A stretch of DNA of 5,280 bases, taken from the NCBI GenBank assembly GCA_946533525.1, contig CAMNBW010000131.1, forward strand, positions 1 to 5,280. Direction: 5' to 3'. Both the position numbers and the translations under genes were made by a program. This DNA is from an uncultured Lachnospiraceae bacterium. Lineage in GTDB: Bacteria; Bacillota; Clostridia; Lachnospirales; Lachnospiraceae. The notes under the pieces were generated by a model. That model had not been told where the DNA came from. It saw only the letters and a list, made by a program, of their open reading frames with translations, and searched no databases. Below, piece by piece: positions 5,231 through 5,280 of this stretch (position 1 is its first letter; each line of letters starts with the position of its first letter).

Positions 5231-5280
5231 ATGAGAAAGTATGTTGCGGAGTTCATAGGAACTCTTGTGCTCACGCTTTT
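5231..5280 (+). CDS. Probable MIP-family aquaporin or glycerol facilitator, N-terminus only
   Basis: Only 16 complete codons are present: MRKYVAEFIGTLVLTL. The pattern of a short basic start, then AEFIGT and a hydrophobic stretch, is the typical first transmembrane helix of bacterial MIP channels (AqpZ/GlpF), membrane proteins passing water, glycerol or other small neutral solutes. The NPA motifs that would confirm the family and indicate selectivity lie beyond the window. The gene has its own upstream promoter-like region and a strong ribosome binding site, so it is probably a separate transcription unit from metA. Confidence 0.65.
   Translation, partial: MRKYVAEFIGTLVLTL

Overview
The window looks like a chromosomal housekeeping stretch from a low-to-mid G+C Firmicute, most likely a clostridial or Lachnospiraceae-type anaerobe. 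This is inference from the Clostridia-style NAD-dependent DNA ligase, the stand-alone FlhB C-terminal-domain protein (YlqH type), the heavy use of ATA, AGG and CTT-AAG codons, and the purine-rich ribosome binding sites. All recognisable genes are on the + strand. I see no rRNA, tRNA, CRISPR array, insertion sequence or phage gene.

Layout: (1) 18-314 encodes a small FlhB C-terminal-like protein, probably the end of an upstream operon. (2) 315-473 is non-coding and carries a good sigma-A-type promoter (TTGATT, 17 nt, TATCAT). (3) 474-5118 is a tight same-strand series: a single-domain response regulator, an abutting Hpt phosphotransfer protein (TAA directly followed by ATG), an RluF-type 23S rRNA pseudouridine synthase, ligA overlapping it by 31 nt, and after a 50-nt gap a MetA homoserine O-acyltransferase. 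(4) 5119-5230 is an AT-rich promoter region with an 18-bp perfect inverted repeat just ahead of the ribosome binding site and a Fur-box-like sequence over the metA stop codon. (5) 5231 to the window end is the first 16 codons of a probable MIP-family aquaporin or glycerol facilitator.

Functionally the cluster is mixed: a two-protein phosphorelay module with no visible kinase, one rRNA modification enzyme, the replicative and repair ligase, and the first committed step of methionine synthesis. Co-transcription is likely from spacing, but a shared pathway is not evident. The points most worth a second look are the unusual active-site and OB-domain residues of the ligase (motif IV Lys replaced by Cys, Arg-Thr-Gly motif missing), the orphan receiver/Hpt pair with a non-canonical switch residue and a helical repeat tail, MetA residue Glu111 predicting acetyl-CoA rather than succinyl-CoA use, and the operator-like sites before the aquaporin gene. 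I did not find strong evidence for an undescribed system.
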